A stretch of 64,000 nucleotides of DNA, taken from contig CM039462.1 in assembly GCA_022414725.1 (NCBI GenBank), positions 132,657,834 through 132,721,833 of the forward strand, given 5' to 3'. Within the stretch, counting starts at the first letter, position 1. Each line of letters begins with the position of its first letter. The stretch comes from Microglena sp. YARC. Its lineage: Eukaryota; Chlorophyta; Chlorophyceae; Chlamydomonadales; Chlamydomonadaceae. Below are positions 1 through 11,930 of the stretch, piece by piece. Below the pieces are notes generated by a model that was given only the letters and a program-made list of their open reading frames with translations, had not been told where the DNA came from and did no database searches. Made by a program: the position numbers and the translations under genes.

Positions 1-2
1 GA

Positions 3-362
3 CTGCCATGGCCGGTAAGACTGACATGGCTCACAAGACTGACAATAAACAAGGCTGAGGTAAAAAGCAAGGCTGAGTTCAAAAACAAGCCGAGGACAAG
101 AGTTCGAAGCAGAGGCGAGAAAAGAGGAAGTAGCGCTGGAGTTTGTTGTAGAGATGATGGTTCAGATGGTACAGATGGTAGACGCAAGCATAGACACGAT
201 CACGATGAGCATAGACATGATCAAGATGTGAGACGACACCAGGAGACACAGACACATGGTGGAAGTTCGCTCAAACAAGCCTTGCCTGCCCTAACAATCA
301 TCAAAGGGAGTGTATTATTCATGTTTATAGCATTACTTGTTTGCAGATCTGGGCTTTGCTGA
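3..362 (+). CDS. Possible 3' part of a + strand gene (tail-anchored?)
   Basis: One frame is open from the window start to TGA at 360-362. It is basic (KAEVKSKAEFKNKPRTRVR), then has a His/Asp stretch (KHRHDHDEHRHDQD) and ends with a hydrophobic segment, KGSVLFMFIALLVCRSGLC. If real, it would be the C-terminus of a protein with a terminal membrane anchor. There is no homology I recognise, and chance openness of about 120 codons cannot be excluded. Confidence 0.3.
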   Translation: MPWPVRLTWLTRLTINKAEVKSKAEFKNKPRTRVRSRGEKRGSSAGVCCRDDGSDGTDGRRKHRHDHDEHRHDQDVRRHQETQTHGGSSLKQALPALTIIKGSVLFMFIALLVCRSGLC

Positions 363-763
363 TAGATTCCTAAATGATTAGACCTGCAAGCAAAAAATTG
401 TATATATTGCTCTTGCCCCCTCTTAGCAGGTGGCTTTTGGATTACATATATTGATTGAGCAAATTGTATATATATTGCTCTTGCCCCCTCTAAGCATGAG
501 GATTTTGGATGGTGTATATGGCTTGAGCAAATTGTATATATTGCCCTTGCCCCCTATTAGCAGGAGGCCTTTGGATTGTATATATTGCTTGATCAAATTG
601 CACATATTGCATGAGCAAATTGTATATATTGCCCCTTATAAGCAGGAGGCTTTTGGATTTTATATATTGCTCTTGCCCCCTAAAAGCAGGAGGCGTTTGA
701 GCGGTTACAACCTTGGGGCTAGGGCCAGGTAGACAACCACACAGACATAGGGTATAACTGTTA
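363..763. repeat. Tandem repeat of about 57 bp, five copies
   Basis: Between about 395 and 715 a unit with ATTGTATATATTGCTC, TTGCCCCCT and AGCAGGAGGC..TTTGGATT recurs about five times with small deletions. No gene is seen here. Confidence 0.8.
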
Positions 764-822
764 AGCTGTGGTTTGAACATACAGCCATCTTAGTCAGATG
801 GCTGTTTGGTCAAACCACAGCT
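764..822. repeat. Perfect double-stem foldback
   Basis: Positions 764-776 (AGCTGTGGTTTGA) pair perfectly with 810-822, and 781-790 (ACAGCCATCT) with 796-805. Only short internal loops remain, giving a 59-base hairpin. It could be a small MITE remnant or an RNA hairpin. Confidence 0.75.
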
Positions 823-2189
823 AAACAGAAGCCGCGAAATTGATGTCTTGTGTTAATTTAAACATGTTAATATGTATTGGGCGGTTGTATGGTTGTTTTC
901 TTGGTTCAATTATTAATTAGCGTTCTACTGTTACAAAACCTTGAACTGACGGCCATGTTTTAATTATTTGGTGTTACTTAAATCAACATGATAAATCCTT
1001 GCAAATCTCCCAATGAATACAACAATATTACATGAAGTCCTAATTGTTGATGTATTGTGTTGATTTAGATGTAGTTGCGTGCTGTGGTTCCTACACCTTC
1101 TACCTTTTTCTGATGTAGTTTGCTGTGCACTGAACCACTGATTACCTTAGCTAGTTTCTCTTGGCCTTTATGGTAATCTATGCACTTTTTCAATAACTTG
1201 TGATATGCAATCTATTTGCCTATTGTAAACGAAAGGAAGTCGCTAACGCTCCTGTCCATCCAGCCATACTGATCAAGAAGGAGAGGCAATATGGAGAAAG
1301 GATGTAAAATTGATGATGATGATGATGATGATCTTCCTCGTTCTAAACACACACAATGATCATGGGAGTATGGGACCAACACTAATGAATAGGCCTTGAC
1401 AATTTCAGAAACATGCACCTACTTAGACACCATAATAATAAGTGCTCACTGGTTTTGGGTATCGCCCGGGGGGGCTTAAAATTGGAAGGAGATGAGCGGC
1501 CCAGAGATGGCTAAATAACCATGTTACATTCAAATTCAAATCATATGTACACAGACGGCGAGCACTGCAGTCTGAAGGCTGGTAACCAATGTAATAAAAT
1601 CTGGACAAGTCTGAGACAATGGAATAAAACCTAAAAACAGGACAAGGCCAAGACAGTGCAATACAACTTCAAACCTGTAGCTAACCGCAAGCGCTCAGGT
1701 GCACCCAGAATAACTTGAACCCCGCACCTGCGTCGCTTCGATGAATGGTCAACCATTCATCAAAACGGGATAGACCACGTCATACAACCAACCTGCGCGC
1801 ACCATATGCCATAGCTGCAATCAAAACAATAGCTTCGTGGTTTTTGTGCCTTATCCTTCGCTTTTGGAGTTAACCTCCTTGACCAGGTTCTCAGGGGTAT
1901 TTTGCCTAAATCCTCACTGCTATAAAAATGTCCAGCTGCCCCGGCGCTGCACGGTCTCGGCATTGTTTTTTGCTGAATATGTAACATCCTTTTTTTGCAT
2001 TTTGAGCTCAGGAGTGTGGTTTAGTAGTGCCTAAACTACCATGTCTAATCAGCCCACAGATGGTGAGCAGCCTGAAGACTGTCAGACCCCGTAATATAAC
2101 TAACCTGCGTGCACCATACGTTCTAGCTGCAATAAAAAAACAATTTGCATACTGCATTCTGAGCCCAGGAGTGTCTAAGCTACCCATGC
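823..2189. other. Intergenic, nothing recognised
   Basis: A/T-rich unique sequence. No exon with plausible splice sites and no RNA gene was seen; only a short (ATG)n run near 1,312-1,331. Confidence 0.5.
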
Positions 2190-2785
2190 CTAACAGCTAC
2201 CTGCACCCGTATCATCAGTTATTATATTATTATAAATACATAAATAACTACCTGCACCCGTATCATCAGTTATTATATTATTATCAATAAATATATATAT
2301 AACTACCTGCACCCGTATCATCAGGTATTATGTTATTATCAATACATCTATATATATAACTACCTGCACCCGTACCATCAGTTATTATATTATTATCAAT
2401 AAATATATATAACTACCTGCACCCGTATCATCAGTTATTATATTATTATCAATAAATATATATATAACTACCTGCACCCGTATCATCAGTTATTATATTA
2501 TTATCAATAAATATATATATAACTACCTGCACCCGTATCATCAGGTATTATATTATTATCAATAAATAAATATATAAATACCTGCACCCTTATCAGCAGA
2601 TATTCTATTATTATAAATAAATATATAAATAAAGAGTACGCCATATTACGAGACAGGAGGTTGAGGAGGTCAGCCCGTTTGCTTGCAGTGGGGACAACCA
2701 CCAATGTATAAATGATACCTAAATAAATAAACAGTACGTCTTATTACGAGGCGTGAGGTTGAGGGGGCCAGCCTGTTTGATTGCA
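2190..2785. repeat. Tandem repeats of about 60 bp and about 105 bp
   Basis: About seven copies of a unit with AACTACCTGCACCCGTATCATC, then TTATATTATTATCAATAAATA lie up to 2,600. Two copies of a longer unit (AAATAAA.AGTACG....ATTACGAG) follow at about 2,620-2,785. Confidence 0.8.
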
Positions 2786-3096
2786 CTGGGGCCAGCCAAC
2801 AAAGGTAGTATACTGTAGGTTTTAGTTTCTTTGGTGATCTGGAAAAACATGGCTGCCCCGCCGCATCAGGTGTGGTAAGGTAGGTATTATATTATTACCG
2901 CCCCCCAATCACTGTTTTTGTCTAGCGACGCGTCGCAAATTGAGTGTGAACCCCAGTGCGAAGCGCTGCCCCCCGAACCCTGCTGAGCACAGGGCGTTTG
3001 GGGGGGCATGTATGGCTACTTAAGCCTGAACCATGCATCATCATGAAGCGACGGAATGGCAGCGCGGCGCACAAAAAAACAGTGCCTAGCACTGCA
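2786..3096. other. Downstream flank of the BSL repeat array, nothing recognised
   Basis: Unique sequence with no supported exon. It lies beyond the 67-bp repeats that follow the BSL stop codon on the - strand. Confidence 0.4.
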
Positions 3097-3560
3097 CAAT
3101 ACTGCCTAAAAGTACACCAGGGAGGATCCAGACACAGGGGGCCTGCCCCTGGGGGGCACTGCTTAGTACTGCCTAAAAGTACTCCAGGGAGGATCCAGAC
3201 ACAGGGGGCCTGCCCCTGGGGGGCACTGCTTAGTACTGCCTAAAAGTACTCCAGGGAGAATCCAGACACAGGGGGCCTGCCCCTGGGGGGCACTGCTTAG
3301 TACTGCCTAAAAATACTCCAGGGAGAATCCAGACACAGGGGGCCTGCCCCTGGGGGGCACTGCTTAGTACTGCCTAAAAGTACTCCAGGGAGGATCCAGA
3401 CACAGGGGGCCTGCCCCTGGGGGGCACTGCTTAGTACTGCCTAAAAGTACTCCAGGGAGGATCCAGACACAGGGGGCCTGCCCCTGGGGGGCACTGCTTA
3501 GTACTGCCTAAAAGTACTCCAGGGAGGATCCAGACACAGGGGGCCTGCCCCTGGGGGGCG
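3097..3560 (-). repeat. 67-bp tandem repeat carrying the BSL stop codon, about seven copies
   Basis: The unit repeats at exactly 67 bases (for example the TAGTACTGCC starts at 3,164, 3,231 and 3,298). Read on the - strand each unit carries the codons for [14 protein letters not shown] (with variants) and the TAG stop. The first unit is the true 3' end of exon 10; the others are downstream copies of that coding end. Confidence 0.9.
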
Positions 3561-3728
3561 TGGGGGGCCTCTCCTCATTGATGCTCTGCATCCATGTGTC
3601 TGGACCGCTCGGGGCTTCTTCGTCAATGCCGGAGTTAGGAGACTGGGGGGCGGAGGGGGGCAGCGGGTGGATGAGCTTGGGAACCATGACAAGGTCACGC
3701 CCTAACACCAGGATGGCGCCTGCATTAC
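3508..3728 (-). CDS. BSL: BSL exon 10: C-terminus and stop
   Basis: Visible residues 735-807. It begins after CATGCAG as [25 protein letters not shown], followed by [21 protein letters not shown] and ending GSSLEYF with TAG at 3510-3508. The tail agrees with plant BSL proteins, which also end soon after a RPPTPTRGRP segment. The last 15 codons and stop lie inside the first unit of a 67-bp tandem repeat running downstream to about 3,100. Confidence 0.94.
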
Positions 3729-6700
3729 CTGCATGGGTGGGTGGGCGGGTGGGAAGTGAGGGGAGGGGGGCAAGGTTGAATGAGCTTGGGAACCATGACA
3801 AGGTCACGCCCTAACATGAGGATGGCGCCTGCATCACCTGCATGGGTGGGTGGGTGGGGGAGTGAGGGGAGGGGAGGGGAGGGGAGCAAGTGTGGATGAG
3901 CTTGGGAACCATGACAAGGTCACGCCCTCACGCAAGGATGGCGCCTGCAATACCTGTATGGGTGGGTGGATGGGAGGGGGAGGGTGAAGGTAGGGTGGGA
4001 GGGAGTGACGTGAGGTGAGGTGAGGAGAGGAGTGGGTAGGGTAGGGGAGGGTAGGGGAGCAAGGGTGGATGAGCATGGGAACCATGACAAGGTCACGCCT
4101 TAACACGAGGATGGCGCCTGCATTACCTGTATGGGTGGGTGGGTGGGTGGGTGGGGGTAGGGTGGGGGGGAGGGAGAAGAGGTGAGGGGAGCACGGGTGA
4201 ATGAGCTTGGGACCCATGACAAGGTCACGCCCTAACACAAGGATGGCGCCTGCATTACCTGTATGGGTGGGTGGGTGGGTGGGGGAGGGTGAGGGTAGGG
4301 AGGGGGTAGGGTGGATGAGGTGGACTGTAACATACACCAACATACACACTGAAACAATGTAACATACACCAACATACATACACGCTGACTCACCAGCAGT
4401 TCCACAGTAGTTGGTTGCTGAGAAGAGGGTGATCAAGTGGCCTTGGGCGAAGCGCTCAAACCCATCCATCACACACTCATGTGCTCGCACGATCATTTGG
4501 AGACCATTATTCTGTGGAAGGGAACAGAGGGGTGGTTGGCTTCAGTTGGGTTCAGCAGGGTTCAGTTGGGTTCAGTTGGGTTCAGTTGGGTTCAGGGTGG
4601 AGTAGGTGTGTGGGTACTGGCCATTAGCAGCGCTTAAATCGTGGTAATTGCTCCACCCAGTCAAAGACAAGACACTAATCTACAACTAAGCACAGACATA
4701 CGTCCCACATCAGTACACACCACCACACCACCAACAGTACCACCACCTTACCCACTAACAGCACCACCACCATCACTTTGGACACTAACATGCAACCAAG
4801 TACAGACACACGTCCCACATCAGTACCACCACCACCACCTCATACCCACCAACAGTACCACCACCACCAACAGTACCACCACCACCAACAGCACCACCAC
4901 CATCACGTTGGACACTAACATGCAACCAAGTACAGATACACGTCCCACATTCCCACCGACCTTGCAGAACCCCTCCACCCTATCTGGGCACCAACACACA
5001 ACACCAATGTAACCCAGCCTCTTGTATCCATGGCTCAATTCACACCCAGCCACAATCATGCACATGCAATCGTCCACAATTCCCACTGACCTTGCATAAC
5101 TCCTTCACCCTGTCAGGGCCAAAGGTGACCAAGCCAACTGACCTTGCAAAACTCCTTCACCCTGTCAGGGCCAAAGGTGACCAAGCCAACTGACCTTGCA
5201 TAACTCCTTCACCCTGTCAGGGCCAAAGGTGACCAAGCTAAATGACCTTGCAGAACCCCTTCACCCTGTCAGGGCCAAAGGTAACCAAGCCAGGTCCACG
5301 TGGCGACGGCTGGACACCGGTGACTGAGTCGTTGGTAGTGGGTATTGGCGATCAGAAGCAACTAGACACTAAAATGACCCAAGTACAAGAACACATACAG
5401 ACAAACGTCCCACTGACCTTGCAAAACTCCTTCACCCTATCTGGGCCAAAGGTAACCAAGCCAGGTCCACGCGGCGACGGCTGGACCCCGGTGACCGAGT
5501 CGTTGGTGGTGGGGTCACTCCACAAGAGGTCCATAAGCACGGGGCCGCCATCCTCCATTGTCACCGGGCGCTGGATGTCACTGATCTGCTCTATCTGAGG
5601 AGACAGGAGGGGTGAGGTGGGGTGGGAGGGGCTGTTTGTTGGGTGAAGCAAGGTGTGGAGGTGGGGGTGGAGGGCTGGTGGGGTCACTCACAAGAGTCCA
5701 TAAGCACGGGGCCACCATCCTCCATTGTCACTGGGCGCTGGATGTCACTGATCTGCTCTATCTGAGGAGACAGGAGGGGTGGGGTGGGGTGGGAGGGGCT
5801 GTTTGTTGGGTGAAGCAAGGTGTGGAGGTGGGGGTGGAGGGCTGTGGGGTCATTCCACAAGAGGTCCATAAGCACGGGGCCACCATCCTCCATTGTCACT
5901 GGGCGCTGGATGTCACTGATCTGCTCTATTGAGGAGACAGGAGGGGTGGGGTGGGGTGGGAGGGGCTGTTTGTTGGGTGAAGCAAGGTGTGGAGGTGGGG
6001 GTGGAGGGATGGTGGGGTCATTCCACAAGAGGTCCATAAGCACGGGGCCACCATCCTCCATTGTCACTGGGCGCTGGATGTCACTGATCTGCTCTATCTG
6101 AGGAGACAGGAGGGGTGAGGTGGGGTGGGGGGGGCTGTTGTTGGGTGAAGTAAGGTGTGGAGGTGGGGGTGGTGGGGTGGTGGGGTCACTCCACAAGAGG
6201 ACCATGAGCACGGGGCAACCAACTTCTCAATGGTGGCTACCCCTTGGCGTTCCAAACCAACCCGATTCCCCTCCATCCCTCCTCCCTACACCTCCTCCTC
6301 CCCCATAACCTGGCCCAAGTTGGGTAGTTCCATTGACCAAATTGGCCAGCGCTTTAGCGCACTTGAAAAAACAAAAACTGCGCTTTGTAGTGCAAAAAGC
6401 GCAAAAATTGCTTGCTGCGCCCACAGGGGGTTGCAAAAAACTGTGCGAAACGCGCAGAGGGGCTCAAAAAGGCAGCGCGCCAGAGGCAAAAGCGCGCGCT
6501 TGGTGGTAACCAGGGCCCGACTACCTTGTTGATGATAGTACTTGCCTTGTTGACCAAGCGCCCAATGCCACCATGCATACACAGGATATTGCCCTCAATG
6601 TTGGCTACCCTTTGGCATAACCAACCCAACCCAATCCCCTTCCTCCCCTCCCTCTCCCTTCCCTCCCTTCCTCTCCTTCCTCCTCCTCCTTCTTCTTTCC

Positions 6701-9448
6701 CCCCTGAACATGCCCCTTGGCATCCTCAACCTAACCCCTTCCTCCCTTCCTCTCCCTTCCCTCCCTCTCCTTCTCCTGTCCCTCCCCCTGAACATGCCCC
6801 CTTGGCATCCTCAACTTAACCCCTTCCCTCCTTCCTCTCCCTTCCCTCCTCTCCTTCTCCTTTCCCTCCCCCCTGAACACGCCCCCTTGCCACCCTCAAT
6901 CTAACCCCTTCCTCCTCCTGACCAAGCCCAGTACCTACCTTGTTAATCGACACCCAATGCCACCATGCATGCACAGGATCTCGCCCTCGATGTTGGCAGC
7001 CAGTTGAAAAGTTTGTTGACACGGCCCCACACGAACACGCCCATTGAATACCCTAACCCAACCCAATCCACATCCCTCCCTCTCGTCCCTCCGTGACCAA
7101 GCCTAGTACCTACCTTGTTAATCGAGCGCCCAATGCCACCATGCATATACAGGATATTGCCCTCGATGCTGGCGACCCCTTGGCTTAACCAACCCAACCC
7201 AATCCCCTCCCTCCCCCACGACCCAGCCCATCTACCTTGTTGATAGCACCTACCTTATTGATAGAGCGCCCAATGCCATGCATGTACAGGATCTTGCCCT
7301 CCATGTTGGCAGCCAGGGGCAAGTAGTTGAAATGTTCGTTGGTACGGCGCCACCCATACCAGCCAGGGGCAGGTAGTTGAAAAGTTTGTTGGTACGGCGC
7401 CACCCATACCAGCCAGGGGCAGGTAGTTGAAAAGTTTGTTGGTACGGCGCCACCCATACCAGCCAGGGGGACAGGTAGTTTGAAAAGTTTGTTGGTACGG
7501 CGCCACCATACAGCCAGGGGCAGGTAGTTGAAAAATTTGTTGGTACGGCGCCACCCATACCAGCCAGGGCAGGTAGTTGAAAAGTTTGTTGGTACGGCGC
7601 CACCTACCAGCCAGGGGCAGGTAGTTGAAAAGTTTGTTGCGCGGCCAACCACCAGCCAGGGGCAGGTAGTTGAAAAGTTTGTTGGTACGGCGCCACCCAT
7701 ACCAGCCAGGGGCAGGTAGTTGAAAAGTTCGTTGGTACGGCGCCACCCATACCAGCCAGGGGCAGGTAGTTGAAAAGTTTGTTGGTACGGCGCCACCCAT
7801 ACCAGCCAGGGGCAGGTAGTTGAAAAGTTTGTTGGTACGGCGCCACCCATACCAGCCAGGGGCAGGTAGTTGAAAAGTTTGTTGGTACGGCGCCACCCAT
7901 ACAGCCAGGGGCAGGTAGTTGAAAAGTTCGTTGGTACGGCGCCACCCATACCAGCCAGGGGCAGGTAGTTGAAAAGTTCGTTGGTACGGCGCCACCCATA
8001 CAGCCAGGGGCAGGTAGTTGAAAAGTTTGTTGGTACGGCGCCACCCATACCAGCCAGGGGCAGGTAGTTGAAAAGTTCGTTGGTACGGCGCCACCCATAC
8101 CAGCCAGGGGCAGGTAGTTGAAAAGTTTGTTGGTACGGCGCCACCCATACCAGCCAGGGGCAGGTAGTTGAAAAGTTCGTTGGTACGGCGCCACCCATAC
8201 CAGCCAGGGGCAGGTAGTTGAAAAGTTCGTTGGTACGGCGCCACCCATACCAGCCAGGGGCAGGTAGTTGAAAAGTTTGTTGGTACGGCGCCACCCATAC
8301 CAGCCAGAATCATCTCCAACAAAACCCAATCCCCTTCCATCCCTCCCTCTCCCTTTCCTCCCTCCGTGACCAAGCCCAGTACCTACCTTATTGATAGAGC
8401 GCCCAATGCCACCATGCATGCACAGGATCTTGCCCTCGATGTTGGCAGCCAGGGGCAAGTAGTTGAAAAGTTTGTTGATACGGCGCAACCCATATCAGCC
8501 ATAATCATCTCCAACCAAACCCAATCCCCTTCCATCCTTCCCTCTCCCTCTCCTTCCTCCCTGACCAAGCCCAGTACCTACCTTATTGATAGAGCGCCCA
8601 ATGCCACCATGCATGCACAGGATCTTGCCCTCGATGTTGGCAGCCAGGGGCAAGTAGTTGAAAAGTTCGTTGATACGGCGCCACACAAACAAGCCGTGGT
8701 CATCTCCCAAGCGCTCTAAACACTCTAGGCGGAAACCAAAGAGGGCATTGATGTCATGCGCCTCGTGGTTGCCTCGGATCAGGTGGACGCTCTTGGGGTG
8801 CTCCACCTTGAGGGCTAGAAGCAGGCAGATGGTCTCCAGGCTGTGTGAACCTCTGTGGGTTGGGTTGGGGTGGTTGGTTGGGTTGGGTTGGGTTGGGTTG
8901 GGTTGGGTTGGGTTGGGTTGGGGATAATTGGATTGGGTGCTCAACCTTGAGGGATAGCAGCAGGCAGATGGTCTCCAGGCTGTGTGAAACAGTGTTTTTG
9001 TTTTCATCCTGAAAGTGGGTTTCCTAGCTTTATGGGTTTAGGCCTCCTCAGAACAGCGTTTTAATGCTTTCTATAGCTTTCTATAGCTTTTGTAGCCTTT
9101 TAGGGCATTTAAGGCAAGATCAATTTATATGCATAGCGATAATTTCTCTGAAACGGGGTCAAAACTAGCGATCGCTATATATAGCGGGAAAAAACCCTGG
9201 TGCAAACCTCTGTGGGGTGGGGTGGGGTGGGGTGGATTGGACTGGATTGGGTTAGGCTGGGTTAAGATAAAATTCACCATTCACTGAAACCATTTTGTTT
9301 ACATTTTGCCAAAAGTTTGATTTAGATAGCCAGGATGGTGAACATATAATAGCGCCACCTAGCCTTCCTCTCCACAAGCGCGATGGAGGGGGTGCCATAC
9401 TCCTCAAACAAGCGCACCAGGTCACCGATTTGACCATGGGGGTGGATA

Positions 9449-9499
<51 letters not shown>

Positions 9500-11885
9500 A
9501 GAAGGAGATAACAGAGCCACCCACCCACCTGTCTACATAGTCTCCTAGGAAGAGGTAGTCAATGTATGTGATGTCTCCCGCAGTGGATGGGGTGCCATAC
9601 TCCTCAAACAATCGCATCAGGTCACCGAACTGACCGTGGAGGTCCCCGAAAATCTTGATAGGGGCTGCAGAAGGGAGGAGAGGGTTGAGGTGTGGGAGTG
9701 TGGCTGGGCGAGTGTGGGTGTGGGCATGGGTGTTGGGGGGAAGAACTTGCCGTGGAGGTCCCCCAGGTCTTGATAGGGGCTGTAGAAGGGAGGAGAGGGT
9801 TGAGGTGTGGGAGTGTGGCTGGGCGAGTGTGGGTGTGGGTGGGCATGGGCGTGAGAGTGAGTTACTTGAGTGTTGGGGGAAGAACTGACCACGGAGGTCT
9901 ACGAAAATCTTGATAGGGGCTGCGGGAGGGGAGAAAAGGGTTAGGGTGTGGTAGTGTGGCTGGGTGTGGGTGTTGGTGTGGGTGTGGGTGTGGGTGTGAA
10001 TTAGCATGGGCGTTTGGGGAAGAACTGGCCATAAAGGTCGCTGGAAATCTTGACAGGGGATGCGGGAGGGGAGGAGGGAGGGGAGGTGTGGGAGTGTGTG
10101 AGTATATACATGTAGGAAAAGTGCTTCTGGAAGCTTGCATAATAATCTTTCCAATCCTGTAGAGAACTTGGGGCTTAGCCCAGTGGCTGGCTCAGGGAGC
10201 TGCCTAGAAGCTGCTGCTTGTGGCTGAAAAGATAAGCTTTGGTGTGTCCTCCCTTAACTGCTCATAGCTGAAAAGAAAAGCTATGGCATGCCCTCCCTCT
10301 ACTGCGACCTGGATGTCAGATGCATGTTCGTGTGTCCATAAGATTCCGAGTATAACTTGGGGTCAGCGTTGTCTGGCTCAGGGAGCTACCTAGAAGCTGC
10401 TGCTCGAGGCTGAAAAGAAAAGATATGGTGTATCCTCCCTTTACTGCTCATAGCTGAAAAGAAAAGCTATGGCGTGCCCTCCCTCTACTGCCACTTGCAT
10501 GTCAGATGCATGTTCGTGTGTCCATAAGATTACGGGTATAACTTGGGGTCGGCGTAGGCATGCTCAGGGAGCTGCCTCGAAGCTGCAGCTTGTGGCTGAA
10601 AAGATAAGCTATGGCGTGTCCTCCCATAACTGCTCATAGCTGAAAAGAAAAGCTATGGCGTGCCCTGCCTCTACTGCCACTTGCATGTCAGATGCATGTT
10701 CGTGTGTCCATAAGATTCCGAATATAACTTGGGGTCGGCGTAGGCTTGCTCAGGGAGCTGCCTAGAAGCTGCAGCTTGTGGCTGAAAAGATAAGCTATGG
10801 CGTGTCCTCCCATAACTGCTCATAGCTGAAAAGGATAGCTATGGTGTGCCCTCCCTCTACGGCCACTTGCATGTCAGATGCATGTTCGTGTGTCCATAAG
10901 ATTACGGGTATAACTTGGGGTCAGCGTTGTCTGGCTCAGGGAGCTACCTAGAAGCTGCCGCTCGAGGCTGAAAAGAAAAGCTGTTGTGTGTCATCCCTTT
11001 ACTGCTCGTAGCTGAAAAGAAAAGCTGTGGCGTGTCCTCCCTTTGCTTACTGTGACCTGCATGTCAGATGCACAGCCCCTTTCAGCGAATCAATTGGTCT
11101 AGTGGTACACCAAGTCGCTTTGAGGACGTAGAGTCGGGGGTTCGATTCCCCCTACAGTTGCTCCAAGCGCTGCAGGTCGTTGTCAACCGCGATGGTAGCT
11201 TGTCCAGTCCAGGTAGAAGACCGCTCTCTACCCGCGTACGACGGGCTCCCTTAAAACCACGCCCCACCAGGCGTTATCATTCCCTTTGTCAGATGCACGT
11301 TCATGTGTGCATAACCTTTAGAGTATGACTGGGCATCGACGTCGGCTGGCTCAGGGAGCTGTCTAGAAGCTGCTGCTCGTAGTTGAAAAGACAAGCTATG
11401 GCGTGCCCTCACTTCAATTACTGTGACTTGCATGCCAGATGCATGTTCATGTGTGCATAAGGTTCAGAATATGACAGGGCGTCCGCGTCGGCTGGCTCAG
11501 GGAGCTGTCTAGAAGCTGCTGCTCGTAGTTGAAAAGACAAGCTATGGCATGCCCTCACTTCGTTTACTGTGACTTGCATGTCAGATGCATCTTCATGTGT
11601 GCATAAGGTTCAGAGTATGACAGGGCGTCCGCGTGAGTGGAAGTTAAGGGGTGGGCATGGGAATGGGCAAGGGGTAGGCGTGGATGTGGGCATCATGCAT
11701 GAAGACCTTCTCAGCAATGTGTGTCATGGGTGTGCATGTGCACGTGTGTTTGTGTGCCTGAGCACATGCGTGTACCTGTGTGTGTGCACGTCTTTCTACA
11801 TGGTTTTCACCCACCACGTAATTCTAGCACTGTGCTCTCCTACATGAAGACCTTCTCAGCATTGTGTGCCATGGGTGTGCACAAG

Positions 11886-11930
<45 letters not shown>

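Noticed and set aside
5235..5340. Alternative BSL exon 8 from the longer 3' edge copy
   Set aside because: It lacks an acceptor and the [10 protein letters not shown] part; 5418-5594 is complete and in phase with both neighbours.
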